Positions 24,111 to 37,000 of a DNA stretch of 64,000 nt are shown piece by piece. The position numbers were made by a program, and so were the translations under genes. Every line of letters starts with the position of its first letter. Positions within the stretch are counted from its first letter, which is position 1. This DNA comes from Nicotiana tabacum (lineage: Eukaryota > Streptophyta > Magnoliopsida > Solanales > Solanaceae). Under the pieces are notes generated by a model, which worked only from the letters and a program-made list of their open reading frames with translations, ran no database searches and had not been told where the DNA came from. The DNA is taken from NCBI RefSeq assembly GCF_000715075.1, contig NC_134082.1, forward strand, positions 209,073,948 to 209,137,947. The letters run 5' to 3'.

Positions 24111-26659
24111 GAAATCCAAAATACAAATTTGTCAAGTCTTAAAATAATGAGCTAGGATCTTCTCAGTATTCAGCTATAACCAAATTCTAAATGAATGTAA
24201 AACTATCAGATAACTTGTACAGTTGAAAAGGAATACATAAGCATATATATATATATATATATTGATGCAACGCGCATCCCGATCCCACCAATCCTCCCTT
24301 ATTCCTCCTTAATAATTACAATAAAATAAATAGTATATATTTGTTGCAGCGTGCAATCCGATCCCACCAATCGTCCATTATTCCTCCTTAACAATTACAA
24401 TAAGAGTAAATAGTATTTATATCACCATATTAGTAACAACATGATCATTCACCCTTATTACTCCTTGTTGCAGCGTGCAACCTGATCCCACCAGTCCACC
24501 CTTATTACTCCTCAATATATATCACTCTTATTCCTCCTGCTGCGGCGCGCAACCCGATCCCACATGTCCACCCTTATTACTCCTTGTTGAGGCGTGCAAC
24601 CCGATCCCACCAGACAACATCAATTCTCCCTTATTCCTCCTCAACATATCAACAATCAGTCATACTTTAAAATCAACAACAACAACAATTCGACAACCCA
24701 AACACAAAGATTTCTACCACCAAGGGTATAAGTACACGACAACAAGAGAATCACGGAAAAACCAAGAAACACAACAACTTTTACAAATAACAAGACATAT
24801 AAAGCACGTGATAACTACACCGGCAACCACAACAATTTGGACACATAGAATGTATGCACGGGGTCATAGAGGAATTCACAATTAAGAAGTAACAAAAGCA
24901 ATAATAAGGACATTCACTTCAATTAAGGGCCAAGTAATAAGTAAGAGTTAGAGGAAAGCTACAACATCGTGTGGAGCATATAGAGGTAATTTAAGCAATT
25001 AGGAAACCCAATCATATCGGAAACTTCTTACTTAATGAACATAAGGACCTAAGAACCCTAAAGGAAATTTTCCCACAAATAAGTTCGAGCATACATTCGT
25101 CACCTCACGTGCACGGACTACAATTAGCATAGAAAATTCAAATCCTAAGGGGAAGTCCCCCATACAAGGTTAGGTAAGATGCTTACCTTAATCCGGCCAA
25201 TTCAGTACTCAATTTAGCTTTTCCTTAACCAATTCATCAACTCTCGGCTCAATCTAGCCAAAAACGACTTGAATACATCAAACAATGCAAGAGAAAATAA
25301 TTTCACTTAACAAAACTATGATTCTTATACAATTTACAAAAAGTCAACAAAAGTCAACTCCCCGGACCCGCACCTCGGAACCCGACAAAATTTACAAAAA
25401 CCGAACACCCATTCCTCTACGAGTTCACCCATACAAAAATTATCTAATTCTGATACCATTTGGTCCTTCAAATCATCATTTTACATTTTTGAAAGATTTC
25501 ACAATTTTTCCCAAATTTTCCTTTAGATTCATATGAATTTGATGTTAAATCTAAGATATAATCACAAAATATAGTTGGAGATTGATTAAAGACACTTACC
25601 CAATGATTTGGTATGAAAATCTTCTCTCAAAATCGCCCACTCTCGGAGTTAGGGTTCAAAGAATAAGAAAAATGAGCAAAAACTCGGAATACCCAGCTTT
25701 TAGCGGGCTGCAGATGTTGCATTTGCGATACTGGGTTCGCAAATGCGACATTGGGTTCGAAAATACGGACTCACAAAAGCGAAGAGAGCTTCACAAATGC
25801 GAAGCCTGGAATGCGACTGTCTTCATTGCAAATGCGTCAGGGAGTTTGCAAATGCGAACTCTGAGGGCTTCGCAAATGCGAGATTTTCTTCACAAATGCG
25901 ACCCAGTCCCTAGCAGCCCATCTTCGTAAATGCGAGGCTGCTTCGCATTTGCGATAGTCGCATCGCAAATGCGATGACACCAGAACCAGAAATCAAAGAC
26001 TATGCAAAAATCATTCCAAAACCAATCCGGAACTCACCCGAGCCCTCGGGGCTCCAAACCAAATATACACACAAGTTTAAAAATACCTCACGAACTCGCT
26101 CGCGCTCAAATCATCAAGATAACTTCTAAAACCACAAATCGGATGCCAAAACACATGGAAATTACCATGAACTTCAAGAACTTCTAGAATTGCAACCAAG
26201 CGTGCGAACCATGTCAAATCGACTCCAAACGACACCAAAATTTGCAGACAAGTCCAAATGACAGAATGGAGTTGTTACAACTCTCGGAATCATATTCTGA
26301 CCTCGATAACAAAAAAGTCAACTATGGGTCAAACCTCTCCATTTTCCGAAATGCCTCAAATTACCCTATGGGCCTCCAAATCCAATTCCAAATGCATGCC
26401 TAAGTCCAAAATCACCATACGAAGCTATTAACATCACCCAAAACTTATTCCAGAGCCGTTTACTCAAAAATCAAATTCCGGACAAATTTCCACCGCTTAA
26501 GCTTCCAAAACTATATTCCTTCTTCCAATTCGACTCCGATTCATCCGGAAACAGAATCCAACCATGCACACTAGTCGATACACATAATATGAAGCTGCTC
26601 CAGACCTCAAACTATCGAACCGAATGCAGTTTCTCAAAATGACCATTCGGGTCGTTACA
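24111..26659 (-). mobile_element. Related Gypsy LTR, truncated at its 3' side
   Basis: In minus orientation it begins TGTAACGACCCGAATGGTCA at 26659. It carries repeated 'gcgtgcaacccgatcccacc' blocks (24270-24620) and a dense cluster of cgcaaatgcg motifs (25715-25975). The expected ...GTCGTGACA end is missing; the sequence stops at 24111 against the plus-oriented LTR fragment. No coding region belongs to it. Confidence 0.75.
25715..25975. repeat. Cluster of cgcaaatgcg near-palindromes
   Basis: About 15 copies of gcaaatgcga or cgcatttgcg lie within 260 bp, at the LTR position where the 12582 element has cgcacctgcg and the 27521 LTR has gcgatcgcg. Confidence 0.8.
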
Positions 26660-27520
26660 TCTAATTAATTTGTTGAAATTATGTCATGTAGCTGAAATGT
26701 AATATGTATTGTGAAATATGTAGAAAAAGATGTATTAAATCATACCTGCAATTTCTTTCTTGAAATCCTCTTGAAATTGGGATGATAAGTCAACACCTAT
26801 CGGACATGGTGCATGAACATTCTCCCCTTTTGAATGTCAGATGTATGTCCTGTATCTACAACAACAAGTGGAAATATAGTGTAGGTTATTTGTTGATAAT
26901 TTAGTAATATGTTTAAACTATGTAAGATATGTCATTAAATTGTGTTAAAATTATTCAAATACTTGTTTTAGTGTTGCTGCCCAACACTTGTTTAGCACTA
27001 CTGTCATGATACTGTTGTGTGTTCTTTACTTTGTAATTCTCATCATTTTTTCAAGAGCTGCCACTAAATTGCAAGCAGATTTTCTGAGGTTATGTGCTTT
27101 ATGAATGCTAATATAAACATAAACATGGTAAAAATATTTTCCAAAATGATTATATTTTAAATGAACCTTAGCATTGATGTTAGTATCATGTTGACTATTA
27201 ATTGCATGTGTTACAGTCTTGATGGAATCAGTGAATAGCTCTCGCATGCTACATAGTTCTTCAAAAACCTAAAAAACCAAAAAAACTTAGAATGTATTTG
27301 ACAATTAGAGGCTTACAGATATATAAAGAAGCCTAAAAATCAAGAATTAGGTATATCTCTTTCTTGAACAATCTAATGTCTGAACCGACCCAAGAATAAA
27401 AATAAAAAGAGTTAAAGAAATATTTGTCATAACATAAATTACAAAAACCAGCTAGAAATATCATAAGTTGTTACCTTATCAACATCTTTTCTTATTTTTT
27501 TTAGTTGTTGTAGAATTGCC

Positions 27521-30500
27521 TGTCATGACCCCAAACACCCCGGTCGTGATGGCGCCTATCACAGTACTAGGCCAGCCAAAACAACACGAACAATATGAAG
27601 ATCTTTTGTAAAATTCATTTTTCTGACAGATTAAGTCTCAAATCTTTCATGTTTAAAATATCAAAAGAAATACGCGAAAACAAGTATGTAAATACATCAA
27701 CACAGCCCGAATCTAGTGTCACTAGTCATGAGCCACTAAGTACAACTCAGTACTGTCTGCTTAATACAAATTAAGTCTGAAATATAAAGTATTAGGATAG
27801 GAAGTAGAAGGGCAGGGCTGCGAACGCCGTGCAGCTACCTTGCTAACTCCGGAAATACACAGAAGCTGCTGAAAGCTCAGAAATACCTGAATCTGCACAC
27901 AAGGTGCAGAGAATAATGTGAGTACGCCAACTCAGTAAGTAATAAAAGTAAATAAAAACTGAGCAGTAGGAACGATAAATCCACATCAGGATAAACTCAG
28001 TAAGCACAACAAACTTCCAAATTAGAATATGAGTCAATCGTCCCATTTAAAATCCATCTTTTGAAAAACAATCATTTGAAAATGCTTTCCAACAATTTCA
28101 GTAGAGGTTCAATACAATTTATAATAAAAGTGATGAAAATCATAATCGGCCCCTCGGGAAAAACGTAGTTCGTATGCAGCCTCTCAGGCAAACAGGAATC
28201 ATACACATCTCATAACATAAAGATCTCCATGGAAATAACAAAGTCAAATCAGTGATTAAATTCCGAACATCTAGTAAAAACTCCAATTTAAATGAAAGTT
28301 GTTTAAAAATATTTGTTCAACATTTTCAATAGAGGCTCAGTATAAAGAGGAGTAAAAATAACAGTTTCATAAAAAAACAAGCCCCTCGAGCAAAGCATCA
28401 CTCATATATGTATATAGCCCCTCGGGCAAGCCTCTCAGTCACTCGAGGACTCAATTCTCATCAATCAACACTCCCACTCAACAGATATCTCATAATAATA
28501 ACCGTTGTGGCGTGCAGCCCGATCCGTAAATATATATAGTCGACTGCGCTCAGTGGAGGTGTGCAGCCTACGGAGGGGCTCCTACAGCCCAAACACTATA
28601 TCGTTGCGGCGTGCAGCCCGATATATATTTTATATAGAGTTTATCAACCGGATCCATATATATATATATATATTGATCGTTGCGACATGCAGCCCGACAC
28701 ATAAATATATAATCCTCACAACCAGGACATCAGCCTCTCTCAATCATCAATCTCATGATCAGGCCATCGGCCTCTCTCAACCATCAATCTCACAAGCCAC
28801 TCAGACTATCAGTAACACAGGGCGTTCAGCCCAAAATATCGTTTATAGCATCAAATTGGGTAAATAAGGCTGAGTTATGAAATTAGTAAAACACAGCATG
28901 ACTGAGTACAAATATTAAGTCAAAACCATAAGAAATAGTAGTAAAAATCCCCATAAGGGTGCAAAACAGTTGGTACGAGGCCCAAATATGGGATTCCGCC
29001 CAAAACATAGCAATACTTTCCATAACACAATGATATCAAATAGTTTTTAATTAAATACGCGACTTAACAATCATATGGGACGGACCAAGTCACAATCCCC
29101 AATGGTTCACGACCCCACGCTCGTCATCTAGCGGGTGCGTCACCTCAAAGTAGCACAACAATGTGAAATCCGGGGTTTCATACCCTCAGGACAACATTTA
29201 CAATCATTACTTACCTCAAACCGGACGAAAATCCAACTCTGCGACGCCTTTGCTTCTCGACTCGGTCTCAACTCGCCTCGAATCTATCAAAAATCAGAAT
29301 CATAACATCAATATACGCTAAGGTAATAGAGCCCACACGAAAATAATCTATTTACATCAAAAATTCCGAAATTGGTCAAAACCGACCCCGAGTCCATGTC
29401 TCGGAATCCGATAAAAATCATATCAATAGAATCCTCATCCTCCCACGAGTCCATACATACCAAGAACATCAAAATCGGACCTCAAATGACCCCTCAAATC
29501 CCCAATTTACACTCTCCAATTTCAAGTCTTAATTCCCTAATTTTAGGCTTTAAATCCCACTAATTTCATGTCTAGTTAGTTAGAAATCACCATAGAATTG
29601 AGTATTGAGTTCAAAAATCTTACTTCCAAGTGTTTCCCTTCGATTCTCTCTTCAATCCCTCTCAAAAAGCTTCAAAACCGCTCAAAAATGGTGAGAAATG
29701 GGCTAAAAATCACAAAGACCTCTATTTAAACATTCTGCCCAGGTATTTTTCCTTAATCGCGATCGCGGCGATCGCGAAGCACAAAAATTTACTGCCCCCA
29801 CATATAACCCTACGCGCTCGCATAAACATCCACGCGTTCGCGAACCATAACATCACAGCCCATCGAGATCGCGTTCCGACCTCTGCGATCGCATAGAACA
29901 AATCTCACCTCTGCCCAACTAAGCCTACGCGATCGCAAAGAACAAAAAGTCTGCAATAGAATACCAACAAAGATTGCTAACTCCTCAAGTCCAAAAATGA
30001 CTCCATTGAGCATCCGAAACACACTCGAGGCCCTCGGGACCTCAACCAAGCATGCCAACATATCCCATAACATCATTCAAACTTAGTCGATCCTTCGAAT
30101 CACTTAAAACAACACTAAAACACCAAATTAACCTCGGATTCAAGCCTAAGAACTTAGAAGCTTTCAAATTCCACAAACGACGCCAAAACCTATCAAATCA
30201 CGTCCGAATGACCTGAAATTTTGCACACACATTACAAATGACACAATAAACCTACTCCAATTTCCAAAATTTTATTCCGACCACGATATCGAGATTTCCA
30301 CTGCCGACCGAAAAATACCAATTTTCAATTTTGCCAATTCAAGCCTAAATTTACCACGGATCTCCAAATCGCATTCTGGACGCGCTCCCAAGTCCAAAAT
30401 CACCTAACAGAGCTAACAAAATCATAAAATTTCAAATCCGAGATCGAATACTAAAAAGTCAAAACTTGATCAACCTTTCAAATTTAAAGCTTCAAACTGA

Positions 30501-30646
30501 GAATTGTTTCTTCCAAATCTATTCCGATTATCCTGAAAATCAAAACCGACGATTTACGTAAGTCATAATACATCACACGGAGTTAGTCATGCCTGAGAAT
30601 TGGCGAGCGAAGCGCAAAAGCTCAAACGACCGATCGGGTCGTTACA
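27521..30646 (-). mobile_element. Solo Gypsy LTR (3126 bp) with 5-bp target duplication
   Basis: It runs tgtcatgacccc (27521) to cgatcgggtcgttaca (30646) and is flanked on both sides by ttgcc (27516-27520 and 30647-30651). There is no PBS, PPT or internal region, so the internal part was lost by LTR-LTR recombination. It carries the gcccctcgggca motif (28148, 28380, 28417), 'gttgcggcgtgcagcccgat' blocks and a gcgatcgcg cluster (29757-29940). It landed inside a coding exon of the DUF1985 gene. Confidence 0.9.
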
Positions 30647-31894
30647 TTGCCCATTTGTCATCTATTCCCGTTAACTTCTTAGTGCCAGATGTAGAAGGAG
30701 TATTTGTCGATGCTCGGCCTGCGTTTCAGCTTCTTCAACCGTATAGTCAACTTTGTCTGGCAAAGTCATTCTAGAAAGCTCTTATGGGGATTCAATCATG
30801 TTGGTGAACTGAGTGAAAGAAAAATATGGGGATTTAATCAATATATGTATATAATTTGTAGTTATATTGTCTGTACCATAAACATGTAGAATTGTTGTGT
30901 TAAGTATGTTAATAATTTGTGTTACCATTAACATATGTGAAAAAATTTACCTTGATCCATGATGCTTTAATCATCCTCTCTTCCAATGCAATCCATATCT
31001 TGTCCTTTGTTGTTGTCCAATTAAGGATACGGGGGATCAAATTACCAACCCTTGTAGCAATATCTGTATTGATTGTAGAGCAACACTCATACAATCAGAT
31101 TTGCATAGCGAGTGGAAAACCTCGAAGAAGATGAAAATGCATAGATGGGTTCAACTTATGCCTAACAAACTTAAGCAAATGTGTATAAGCTTCTATACTC
31201 CATGCGAAATTCACATATTGCCCTGAGTCAACCAAATAAAACCTAAAGTGGTCTATCAAACCATTATCTTTCTCTGAAGGACGAGGAAGAACTCTATAAG
31301 ATACAGAGTACATAGCTTGACTGCATCCTTGTCATTTACCCAACTACGACTACATACAATTTGTTTCAGGTACGACTTCTCAACTTTTTCCTTGTTTGAA
31401 AAATAACTCCTCATTGTTTTGCTATCATATTTAGGTGTGTAACCAAAGTCGGTTACTTCTGTGAAACATTTGAGGCCAGTAATAAGAGTAAACTCCTTCA
31501 ACCCAAAGTTTAGCTTCTCACCCTTTATCTCTATTGGAAAAAAAAAACCAGACTTAGATGTGTTCAATTCATACTTCATCAGAATGTGAATTGCCCGATT
31601 TTGGATACATATTTTGGGCATGCCAAGAAAGTGCCCAAAACATGTCTTCTTAAATAATTTTTTTCATTTTCAGACAATAATACCTTGATTTGTTCAGGAA
31701 CAGCAGGGTCGGATAATGTTTAAAACTTAGTGATGCTATAATCAACATCATATGGTGCAAAAAATGTCTGATTCTGCATGAAAAGAAAAAAAAAAGTTAA
31801 TAAAACATGTTTAAAGATAGAAAAAAAAATAATAAAAATACTGCTACACTTTATCTGCAGACGGAAAGACAGTAATACATTGCAGACAAATAAA

Positions 31895-32056
31895 GGGAAG
31901 CCCGATGCACTAAGCTCCTGCTATGTGCAGAGTCCTGGGAAGGGCCGGACCACAAGGGCCTATTGTACGCAGCTTTACTCTATATTTCTGCAAGAGGCTG
32001 TTTTCACAGCTTAAACCCGTGACCTCCTGGTCACATGACAACAACTTTACCAGTTA
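31895..32056 (-). mobile_element. SINE with 12-bp target duplication
   Basis: The minus strand reads from the head 'aactggtaaagttgttgtca' through the B-box 'ggtcacgggtttaagc' and 'cctcttgcagaaat' to 'cacataGCAGGAGCTTAGTG' at the 3' side. The 12-mer cagacaaataaa flanks it (31883-31894 and 32057-32068). It lies in an intron of the DUF1985 pseudogene. A degraded relative is at 606-756. Confidence 0.8.
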
Positions 32057-32999
32057 CAGACAAATAAATTACAAATTAATAAACAAATACAACAATTAAA
32101 CTACAATGAAGCAACAAAATAACTAACAATTTTATGTTTAGAGCAAGAAAACTAGAAAGTAATCTACATTTTAAAAATCGGGGGAAAACTAACTACTAGA
32201 CATAATATATATAATTTGTTTATAGAAAATAAAATTAACATCTACAAAGAGAGCAAAAATTAACCAGTAAAATCAATTAAATCATGTAATACATACCCTA
32301 ACAGAATTATTTCAAATAATAAACAACAAATATACAATTTTCAGAAATATGTAGAAAAATTGATAAACAACAAGATATATACACAATGTAGGCAAAATTT
32401 CTACAATAAGGAACAACAAAAAATTAGGTATCCGGATGAGCATGAAAATAGCTTTTGAACTAAAAATAAAAAATAAAAATTGTAATTACTACAATTTTAC
32501 CTTGTCTAAAGACTGTTGGGGTATGTTTTTAGGAGATATTTTAACCTTCTTCCTTTTTGAAGGTTTGCCAGCAAGAGAAACTTTGATTTTTTTGGAAGGT
32601 TTCGGAACCACTTCTTCTTCCACGAAATCGTCATCACCAACAATTTCTTTGCCCTTCTGTTTTACTGATTTAGCAAATGACGAAGCTTCAGTAGCATTCC
32701 TGTCATGCTTGAGTTTTGTTCGTGCCTCTGCCCTAGCTTCACGAGGGGAAAGCTTGGACTTTCTCTTTGGTGTTACATGTCGTGATTTCATCATTTTTTG
32801 GGTGAATCCTGTGAGAAAGCACCCAAATCAAATGTAGGAATATCACCATTAGTAGCTTTTTTAGGGCTTTTCCTCGGAGTTCTTTTCTTCATCATCGTAA
32901 GGGAAGGAAAATTTTAGGTACTAAGGATTTCGTAGGGATTTTGAGAGAGAAATCGGGAAATTTGAGAGAGAAAATGTAAAAAAAAATTTTGAACAAAAA

Positions 33000-33520
33000 T
33001 GAAAGAAAGCGTTAATGGAGAGAGAGAGGGGATCACAATCGTGGGGGTGTGGGCAGAGAAACGTGGGGGAGTAGATATATACTTAATAGTGTGATTAAAG
33101 GAGTTAATTGATATCTCATTTAATTCCTATAATGTATATAATTGGTAAATTGTACATGCCCATGTAATTAAGTTAAAACTTGAATAGCGAAAGTAATAAA
33201 GTTTGATATAATATATAGGAAGGTAAAAACCCCTTCTGAAAAAGTGCTTGATCCATAAATATATGCCATTATCACTAATTAAATTTGAATTAAGCATTTC
33301 CACTGCCAACCATAACGCCATTTTTCTCTGAAGTAGATGTTACTGAACGCCCAATAAAACTTGAATTGACCATGAGCTAGTTCTGTGTGTTCAACAAACG
33401 GATTATGGGGTATACTTCTTTGTACGATTGTAACACTAGAATAAACGCGAACTTTTTTATTTCTTTGACATTTCTTTTTCTTCTGCTGTTCCAGAATGAT
33501 TTCGTCCTCCAAACCAAAAG
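33000..33520. other. Intergenic DNA, no gene seen
   Basis: AT-rich sequence between the DUF1985 pseudogene and the PIG-N gene. It holds short open frames only, with no recognisable domain. Confidence 0.5.
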
Positions 33521-33537
33521 TAACAAAGAGCCTATTT

Positions 33538-33724
33538 AACCCATAAGAGTTATGATGGAGTGATAAACACTCCTTCATCCTTAATCGGAGGTCTCGGGTT
33601 TGATCCCTAGATATGGAGTTGCCTTTGTTAGGGGCGCTATACCCCCAATGTGGGACTTTCCGGCACAAATCCGGATTTAGTCGGACCACAATGTGGATAC
33701 CGGACACCGGGTGGGAAACCAAAA
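33538..33724 (+). mobile_element. tRNA-derived SINE with 16-bp target duplication
   Basis: The A-box region (tgatggagtgataaacac) and B-box (gggtttgatccc) are followed by a non-tRNA body that ends 'ggataccggacaccgggtgg', then 'gaaaccaaaa'. The 16-mer aacaaagagcctattt is perfect on both sides (33522-33537 and 33725-33740). It lies downstream of the PIG-N 3' end. Confidence 0.88.
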
Positions 33725-33866
33725 AACAAAGAGCCTATTTTAATTCAACAAAGCAGGCAGCTATTCAGCTACCACTACTTCAAGTGCAAGTGGAATTAAT
33801 CATCTCATCATCATTCATTCGAAACAACTAAGCCACTCTGTTTTCGAAAGAACCATAAGCCTGCTG

Positions 33867-33991
33867 CCCAGAAATATGGGACATCGAAAAGAACGATTTG
33901 CTTCATGTAGCTAGTCAAATATAAAGATTCGTGTGATCTAATTGCTACTCTAGCAAAACTGCCACCCAGAAATGTGGGACATCGAAAAGAA
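33867..33991 (-). repeat. 27-bp direct repeat just after the PIG-N stop codon
   Basis: Two copies (33867-33893 and 33965-33991) with the core gggacatcgaaaagaa differ at one of 27 positions and are 98 bp apart. They lie 15-140 bp downstream of the PIG-N stop, so probably in the 3' UTR. Confidence 0.75.
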
Positions 33992-34007
33992 TGAAGCATC
34001 AAATGAA

Positions 34008-37000
34008 TCACATTTTTTTACGAGAAAACTGCTGAGCTGATCTAACAAGGATGTCTTTCGTGAATATATTTGTACCAGCAAATAGCATAAGGACAAACAC
34101 AACTGGAGCACTCATAATCCCGAAATGGCTAATGCTGTTGCCAATTTCCATCCAGCTTCCTTTATTTCGGACCTGTTACCAATCAGAAAGAAAACAAGTA
34201 ATAGGAGTCAAAAGAGATCGATCCTAACCATGAAGAATCCCCAGAATCATATTTCTGGAGAAAATGCAGTCAGAAAGCCTAAAAGAGGTAAACTCAAAAG
34301 GCTTGACAGGTATTAATACAGAAAAGAATAGATTGGTACTTGGACTCCTGAGTTTTCCCAGCAAAACACATCGGATGGACTATAGGTGAAAAAACATAAG
34401 AGAGTTGCACACCATGAAGAATAAGACGACTACGTACCAGGAAGAAGAAATGGATTGTCATAACATCTGAGCACAAGATCACCAGAAAATAGCATCCCAA
34501 CAATGGAATTTGCACCAATTTAGTGATTGCGCTAAACACACATCTGCAGTTAGCCCCACCAACAAATAAAAGTTATCCATAGTGCACCACTGGTCTCAGC
34601 AAAGAGCAAGAAACTCCAAAATGCTTCTACTTTCATATTAATACTAATTCTCTTGGTCTCCAATACTGAGTTTTGAAGCCAATATGAAATCAGCCATGAA
34701 AATATTTTCCCAGTTTGCTAATGATTCTCCACGAGGGTGATGATAAGTACAGTGGTTTTTCATTGAGAATCATTAATGAGGAAAATATGTAAGTTTTACT
34801 TACATGACAAGCATGAATGGTATTAATAACTTGAAAATAAGCAATGCTGCCATCAGAAAAGGCTGCAAAAGAAAATTCTCATATAACACCATATACAAAT
34901 GAAAGGAAAATAAAGGAAAAGGTTTTGTAAACAAGATGTTCCATTTCACTTACACTGAAAATAGTGATGAACCGATACACGGAGGAGATCTCAAAGCTTG
35001 CAATACTTGCAAAATTACCAGTTCCAAAGAATGCAATGTTGAAAAAGACCATCTAAAAAAGCAGAAATTGCATCAGAAGCGCACAATTGAGAATGACCAA
35101 ATTCACTCTGGCCCAACTTCCTCCCCAGGATTTGACTTTCTAAGCAAAATGTTATTATTTTCCATTTTGGTCCCTTCAAATTGGGCCTGGTCAGAACCAC
35201 TTTAGAACTAAAATTTCACAAATCCTAAGACCAGTGACAAAAGTAATTTACATAAAAGGCAGTATAATGCAGAGGGAGGACTATTCCTTTTTGGATATGT
35301 ATAGAAGAAGATTAATTGATTCTTTTTTTTTTTGAGAATGGTAACATGTGGGAAGATTAATTGATATGCTATCAATGTTCGCAAATAACCTCATTGACTA
35401 ATTATTTTAAGTTGGTATTTTATGTCATTTTGTTTCAGTGCTTCGCCCCAACATTCCGGGAGATTCCCCCCCCCCCCCAAAATAAAAAAGTGCTGTCCCT
35501 ATGCACCGTATTTTAAAATTTCATTTCTTCTTGATCAAGTAAAGTATAATTTTATATATGATGGGAAAACTCCTGTATACAAGAGGTGTACCAAAAAAGT
35601 ATAGAATCTACAGAAAGATAAAGATATGAGTCAGTATGAAAGACACCCAATCTTCTATACAAATCTTTCCTTCTCTATGCATAGCAAAGTGAACCAAGTG
35701 ATTTGAATGTGTCATTTTAACTTTTTTGAGTTACATTACATTGGATGCAAGGAATTTCAGGAGTTCAACTTCCAGAGAAGGTAGACATGCTTTTAGGCGA
35801 GCAAACACAATGCAAAATTTGAAATTGTGAAGTTGAAACTAAAAAACAATGAATTGCGAAGCCTTTCCAGTTGTTCCAGGCTGCACAATTATCTGTGCTA
35901 CTTAGTATGTGATGGTGATTAATTATCAATACATCGCACTGAAAACATAAGGAAATGGTGCCAACAAGGAAGAAAGGAAGATGTACAGTATCCAAGGAAG
36001 ATTCGATATAACTTATAGGAAATGTGCAAAGACAATAAAGTTGGATGAAAACCCTGTGCCTTACCTCAAGATGTTAAATTATAAATGATGTCACTATCTT
36101 TTTGTTGTTTGTAAGTAGTCTATAACATCATTAAGAAAAGCAGAACGTAAAACTTACAAAGGCTAATGGGATCCTCATATCAGATAACTCCAGGCACCTA
36201 TTATCATGTGCAAGGTTAAAGTTACCCTCCATGGATTTGACTTGAGCTGATGATAATTTGAACTTGCTTATATGGAGATAAGCATTTTCCACCAGTATCC
36301 ATGCTATAAGTGCAAGACTGAGAGCGCCATAGAAGAGAGCTTCATATCTGCAGGTTATTCAGAAGCTTTATTCAAACTCTGACTCATATATGGTATAAAA
36401 ATCTAGTGTACTCCTAGCCCATGCCAAAAATGATGGAATACCCGATCGATAGAAGCAGGAAGGGAGGTGCAAAGCCAAGGAAAATGGATGTAAGTCTGGG
36501 CAAGAGACCGGTAGCTGAAAAGAGTGGGAGTATCATCGAAAAGCCTAAAGAAAAAAGCCAAATGATAAACGCAGGGTTATCGGAATTTTCACAAAGAAAA
36601 TAAAATATATGAAACTTCACTTAAGCTGAAGATCAGTGAAAGGGGAAAGGAACATTTATACTGAAAAACAAGTCAGGGAAGCATCACTCAAGAAAATTCT
36701 ACATTAAAATGTAAGTTATGAAACAAAAGAGCAAGAAAATGAAAGCAAGCGTAACAAAGGGCATTGCGCTATTGCAATTAGGTGATACCTTGACATAAAC
36801 TAAGAGGTTTACCAAATGCTTCAACAACAACAACAACAACAGCCCAGTAAAATCTCACTGGTGGGGTCTGGGCAGGGTAGAGTGTACGCAGACCTTACTC
36901 CTACCCCGGAGGGGTAGAGAGGCTGCTTCCTGGAGCCCCTCAGCTCAGAGACAAAAAATCCATAACAACAGAAACCAGGCAAATAATATCAGCACCGTAA

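Larger units (their letters stand above)
26760..32898 (-). pseudogene. DUF1985 (Ulp1/MULE-associated) gene, decayed and split by a solo LTR
   Basis: A lysine-rich N-terminus lies at 32489-32898 (PKRKSKLSPREARAEAR, SKRKKVKISPK). After an intron comes a DUF1985 domain at 30909-31621: FGLKEFTLITGLKCFTEVTD, SYLKQIVCSRSWVNDKDAVK, DNGLIDHFRFYLVDSGQYVN, then RILNWTTTKDKIW. A 1-nt frameshift near 31270 and a stop near 31095 (where the family has W in MQIWLYECC) break it. Downstream pieces lie at 30660-30750, 27475-27515, 27180-27275, 27026-27090 and 26760-26830 (HAPCPIGVDLSSQFQEDFKK, read with a frame change). DUF1985 proteins occur in plant Mutator-type elements with Ulp1-like proteases; no protease block is visible here. 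The gene is cut at 26659 by an LTR and interrupted by another at 27521-30646. Confidence 0.7.
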
